This document shows positions 5,523 through 8,076 of a stretch of DNA of 8,076 nt, one piece after another (within the stretch, counting starts at the first letter, position 1; every line of letters begins with the position of its first letter). The stretch is from Chitinophagaceae bacterium. Lineage in GTDB: Bacteria > Bacteroidota > Bacteroidia > Chitinophagales > Chitinophagaceae. The stretch covers positions 1-8,076 of the forward strand of contig JANYEU010000334.1 of the NCBI GenBank assembly GCA_025362915.1. The letters are read 5' to 3'. Made by a program: the position numbers and the translations under genes. The notes below the pieces were generated by a model. That model was not told the DNA's origin and made no database searches. It saw only the letters and a program-made list of their open reading frames with translations.

Positions 5523-6725
5523 ATGCAAAAAATAATAAACGATCCAGTTTACGGATTCATCACCATCAATGATCCATTGATTTTTCAAATAATTGCACAT
5601 CCCTATTTTCAGCGGTTGCGCCGCATTCATCAGATGGCATTGGCATATCTTGTTTACCCCGGTGCCGTTCATACCAGGCTGCATCATGCACTTGGCGCTT
5701 ATCATTTGATGAGCAATGCAATAAAGGAACTAAAGGCAAAAGGAGTGGACATTTCTTATGAGGAGGAAGTGGCGGCACAAGCTGCCATACTGCTGCACGA
5801 TGTGGGGCATGGACCATTTTCGCACGCGCTGGAAAAGCATTTGGTGGTAGGAACGCACCATGAAGAACTGAGCCTTTATATGATGCAGGCCATGAACGGG
5901 GAGTTTGGCGGAAAGCTGGATATGGCAATAGCAATTTTTACAAACCAATACCCCAAACGATTCCTTCACCAATTGGTAAGCGGACAATTGGATGTGGATA
6001 GGATGGATTACCTGACGCGCGATAGTTTTTATACGGGTGTAAGCGAAGGGGTGATTGGCTATGACAGAATATTAAAAATGCTCACTGTTCATAATGGTGA
6101 GCTTATGGTGGAAGAGAAAGGGATTTATAGCATTGAAAAATTCTTGGTGGCCAGGCGGCAGATGTATTGGCAGGTATATCTACACAAAACGGTGCTTAGT
6201 GCTGAGATAATGCTGGTAAACTTGCTAAAAAGGGCGAAGATATTAGCCACCTCTGGAGACAAAAGCTTGGTGACGGGTGGAGCAATGGATTACTTTCTGT
6301 ACGATTTTAAAGGAGGGGTTAGCAAAGAAATGTTAGATAAATTTTGTTTGTTAGATGATGTTGATTGTTCTTTTGCCATCAAACGCTGGTGCAATCATTC
6401 AGATTTTATTTTGGGCGAATTGTGTAATCGCTTGCTCAATAGGCGATTGTTGAAAATAAAATTGCAATCGGAACCTTTTGAAGCATCCATTTTACAAAAG
6501 AAATTGGAAATGGCAAAAGAGACCTTGGGGATTGATGAAAACGCCGCCACTTACTTTGCCTTTACCGGCGAGGCAGATAATACCATGTATAATATGGGAG
6601 ACGATAAGATAAATATTGTGTTCAAGGATGGTACTGTAAAAGACATTGCGAGTATTGATAACCCATTAATTCATCAAACAATCTCTGCACCAATAAAAAA
6701 ATTCTACATTTGCTCGCTTGTCTGA
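5523..6725 (+). CDS. HD-domain phosphohydrolase (SAMHD1/dNTPase-like)
   Basis: A 400-residue cytosolic protein of the HD superfamily group that includes SAMHD1 and bacterial dNTP triphosphohydrolases (COG1078 type). Metal and active-site motifs are intact: TRLHHALGAY (51-60, with H55 as first ligand), LLHDVGHGPFSH (90-101, with H92-D93 as the HD pair) and LDVDRMDYLTRDS (156-168, with D159 as the last ligand). The N-terminus KIINDPVYGFI is the usual beginning of the family, which supports the ATG at 5523. However, the same frame stays open upstream to 5334 without a conventional start. No Shine-Dalgarno is seen. lpxD follows 79 bases later in the same direction, an association I recall from other Bacteroidota genomes. 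Likely activity is dNTP or nucleotide hydrolysis; the real substrate is unknown. Confidence 0.88.
   Translation: MQKIINDPVYGFITINDPLIFQIIAHPYFQRLRRIHQMALAYLVYPGAVHTRLHHALGAYHLMSNAIKELKAKGVDISYEEEVAAQAAILLHDVGHGPFSHALEKHLVVGTHHEELSLYMMQAMNGEFGGKLDMAIAIFTNQYPKRFLHQLVSGQLDVDRMDYLTRDSFYTGVSEGVIGYDRILKMLTVHNGELMVEEKGIYSIEKFLVARRQMYWQVYLHKTVLSAEIMLVNLLKRAKILATSGDKSLVTGGAMDYFLYDFKGGVSKEMLDKFCLLDDVDCSFAIKRWCNHSDFILGELCNRLLNRRLLKIKLQSEPFEASILQKKLEMAKETLGIDENAATYFAFTGEADNTMYNMGDDKINIVFKDGTVKDIASIDNPLIHQTISAPIKKFYICSLV
6705..6712 (+). promoter_or_regulatory. Possible -7 element of an internal lpxD promoter
   Basis: TACATTTG matches the Bacteroidota TAnnTTTG element exactly and lies at the very end of the HD gene, 92 bases before the lpxD start. 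The expected TTTG 19 bp upstream is absent (TCTC instead), so this may be chance and lpxD may simply be co-transcribed with the HD gene. Confidence 0.25.
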
Positions 6726-6804
6726 TGATAGCTTCCTGTATTTGGGCCATCATTTACCTGTGATTTAATTTACAATAATCTGGATTTTACAACACTATTA
6801 ATAT

Positions 6805-7836
6805 ATGCGTTTTACTGCTGCCCAAATTGCGATGATGATTGATGCTACTGTTGAGGGGGATGCTTCCGCTTCGGTAGATAGTTTTGGGAAGATAGAAGAA
6901 GCCAAGGATGGGCAGCTTGCTTTTTTGGCGAATCCCAAGTACGAAGAGTTTTTATATACAACCGATGCTTCCATCATAATTGTAAATGATAGCTTGGAGT
7001 TAAAGGGAGCTATCAAGACCACTTTACTGCGTGTGCCGGATGCTTATTCTGCCTTTGCCACACTACTTAAAAAGTATGAAGAAATAGCCAGCCTACAACT
7101 CGTTGGCATACAAGAACCTTCTTATATTGCCAAGACTGCCAAACTTGGCGCAAATGTATTTGTAGCAGCCTTCGCCTATCTAAGCGAAAATGTCAGCATT
7201 GGTAATAACGTAAAAATATATTCTGGTGTGGTGGTGGGTAACAACGTAACCATAGGCGATAATACCATCCTACATCCCGGAGTAAAAATATACCACGACT
7301 GTATCATTGGTAAAAACGTAACCATACATGCGGGTACTATTGTGGGCAGTGATGGATTTGGTTTTGCACCGCTTACTGATGGTACATACAAAAAGATACC
7401 TCAGATAGGAAATGTAATTATTGAGGACGATGTGGAAATTGGTGCCAACAATACAATAGATAGGGCTACGATGGGCTCAACCATTATTAGAAAAGGGGCA
7501 AAACTGGATAACCTCATTCAGATTGCACACAATGTAGAAGTGGGTGAACATACAGTAATAGCTGCGCAAGTAGGCGTAAGTGGCAGTAGCAAGATAGGAA
7601 GTAATGTGATGATAGGAGGGCAAGCAGGCATCACTGGGCATATCAGTATTGCCGATGGAACCAAAATAAACGGCAAAAGCGGCGTTTCCAAATCTATCAA
7701 AACACCCAATACAGCTATCTCTGGCACCCCTGCCGAGAGTTTCATGTCGATGAAACGTATAGAGGCAATATATAGAAACCTACCCGAACTGGAGAAAAGG
7801 GTGAGGGAACTTGAGAAAAGATTGGGAGAGAAGTAA
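6805..7836 (+). CDS. lpxD: UDP-3-O-(3-hydroxyacyl)glucosamine N-acyltransferase LpxD
   Basis: LpxD transfers a 3-hydroxyacyl chain from acyl carrier protein to the amine of UDP-3-O-acylglucosamine, the third step of lipid A synthesis, in the cytoplasm. The protein has 343 residues, a normal length. Residues 1 to about 100 form the uridine-binding domain, including the typical LAFLANPKY segment at 38-46. About 105-300 is a left-handed beta helix built of hexapeptide repeats such as VSIGNN, VTIGDN, CIIGKN, VEIGAN and SKIGSN. The catalytic histidine is H242 in QIAHNVEVG, and H279 in GQAGITGHI matches the second conserved histidine. A charged coiled-coil helix closes the protein (about 315-343). 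The start ATG gives the standard MRFTAAQIA-like beginning; no Shine-Dalgarno is visible. The HD phosphohydrolase gene precedes it. A terminator and a convergent gene follow, so lpxC/fabZ and lpxA are not directly downstream. Confidence 0.97.
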   Translation: MRFTAAQIAMMIDATVEGDASASVDSFGKIEEAKDGQLAFLANPKYEEFLYTTDASIIIVNDSLELKGAIKTTLLRVPDAYSAFATLLKKYEEIASLQLVGIQEPSYIAKTAKLGANVFVAAFAYLSENVSIGNNVKIYSGVVVGNNVTIGDNTILHPGVKIYHDCIIGKNVTIHAGTIVGSDGFGFAPLTDGTYKKIPQIGNVIIEDDVEIGANNTIDRATMGSTIIRKGAKLDNLIQIAHNVEVGEHTVIAAQVGVSGSSKIGSNVMIGGQAGITGHISIADGTKINGKSGVSKSIKTPNTAISGTPAESFMSMKRIEAIYRNLPELEKRVRELEKRLGEK

Positions 7837-7844
7837 TACGTTTT

Positions 7845-7878
7845 AAGTTCTACGTATTACGTAGAACTTTTAGTTTAA
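7845..7878 (+). terminator. Rho-independent terminator after lpxD
   Basis: A perfect 11-bp stem (AAGTTCTACGT at 7845-7855, complement at 7859-7869) with a 3-base loop is followed on the plus strand by TTTAGTTT. The right arm abuts the stop codon of the convergent GH25 gene. On the minus strand the stem is followed by AAAAC, so it should terminate only lpxD. A competing hairpin pairs TAATACG at 7834-7840 with CGTATTA at 7853-7859. Confidence 0.7.
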
Positions 7879-8076
7879 AAGCAATTTCCTAAACGCCACA
7901 GAATCCCCATTGAACACATCACAGTCAACCCTTGGAGCAATTCCATTTACATGACCCGATTCGCTGTGTTGCCAAAATAGCCAGTCCCTACCAATGCGTG
8001 GTTTATCCTGCTCATCGTAATGGGCCACCCACAAAGGATACTCATTAAATTCATTCCCCAAGTTCTTTTCGTAAAA
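7870..8076 (-). CDS. GH25 lysozyme-like muramidase, C-terminal fragment
   Basis: The frame is open from the right edge of the window (FYEKNLGNEF) to TAA at 7872-7870, giving the last 68 residues. The pattern YPLWVAHYD, then W.FWQHSESGHVNGI, then RVDCDVFNG matches the end of the glycoside hydrolase family 25 barrel (Chalaropsis/Cellosyl-type lysozymes), where YPLW.A.Y, FWQ and VD.. F.G are conserved. Such enzymes cut the N-acetylmuramic acid to N-acetylglucosamine bond of peptidoglycan. The catalytic DxE motif and any signal peptide lie beyond the window. A TTG at 8061-8059 is an internal codon, not the start. The gene is convergent with lpxD, with 33 bases between the stops. Confidence 0.82.
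   Translation of the reverse strand, partial: FYEKNLGNEFNEYPLWVAHYDEQDKPRIGRDWLFWQHSESGHVNGIAPRVDCDVFNGDSVAFRKLLLN

Noticed and set aside
5227..5535. 102-residue plus-strand ORF with EGTFFPR repeats
   Set aside because: Two frames are open across array 2, as expected for a 21-bp repeat. The end of the ORF runs into the true HD-gene start. Treated as a DNA repeat, although translation cannot be excluded without data.
7518..7745. Antisense ORF inside lpxD (also 7176-7391 and 6798-7022)
   Set aside because: Shadow frames caused by the regular hexapeptide codon pattern of lpxD, with no independent support.

Overview
The window looks like a chromosomal segment of a Bacteroidota bacterium, probably a Chitinophagaceae-type relative. 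The evidence is the AT-rich DNA, the end of a TonB-dependent receptor, genes without Shine-Dalgarno sequences, a textbook Bacteroidota promoter (TTTG, 19 bp, TAnnTTTG) in front of a tRNA pair, a 5'-nucleotidase split into two genes, and an HD-phosphohydrolase/lpxD gene pair. The lineage below phylum is inference.

Layout. Bases 2-469 (+) are the C-terminal barrel end of a TonB-dependent receptor, closed by a strong terminator. Bases 530-1326 hold no convincing full-length gene. They contain a degenerate array of 21-bp units (691-858, traces from 628) and a 48-codon ORF starting directly after it. On the minus strand, reading right to left, come a Sec-exported 5'-nucleotidase C-terminal-domain protein (4972-4238), a Tat-exported metallophosphatase overlapping it by 11 bp (4248-3310), dnaA (3180-1738) with a 20-bp-stem hairpin behind it, and a tRNA-Ser(GCU)-tRNA-Pro(UGG) unit (1552-1369) with its own promoter and terminator. 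On the plus strand a second, much cleaner 21-bp array (5230-5417) lies upstream of an HD-domain phosphohydrolase (5523-6725), followed by lpxD (6805-7836) and a terminator. A convergent GH25 lysozyme-like gene (8076-7870, minus) enters from the right edge.

How the genes work together. The two nucleotidase halves should jointly form one periplasmic nucleotide-scavenging enzyme, reaching the periplasm by two different export routes. lpxD acts in lipid A synthesis and is probably co-transcribed with the HD gene. dnaA is the replication initiator, but no DnaA-box cluster was seen beside it, so the window does not show an origin.

Most unusual signal: two separate intergenic arrays share a strict 21-bp period (two helical turns, seven codons) and a loosely similar core. 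They create misleading heptad-repeat ORFs and may be phased protein-binding or DNA-bending sites.
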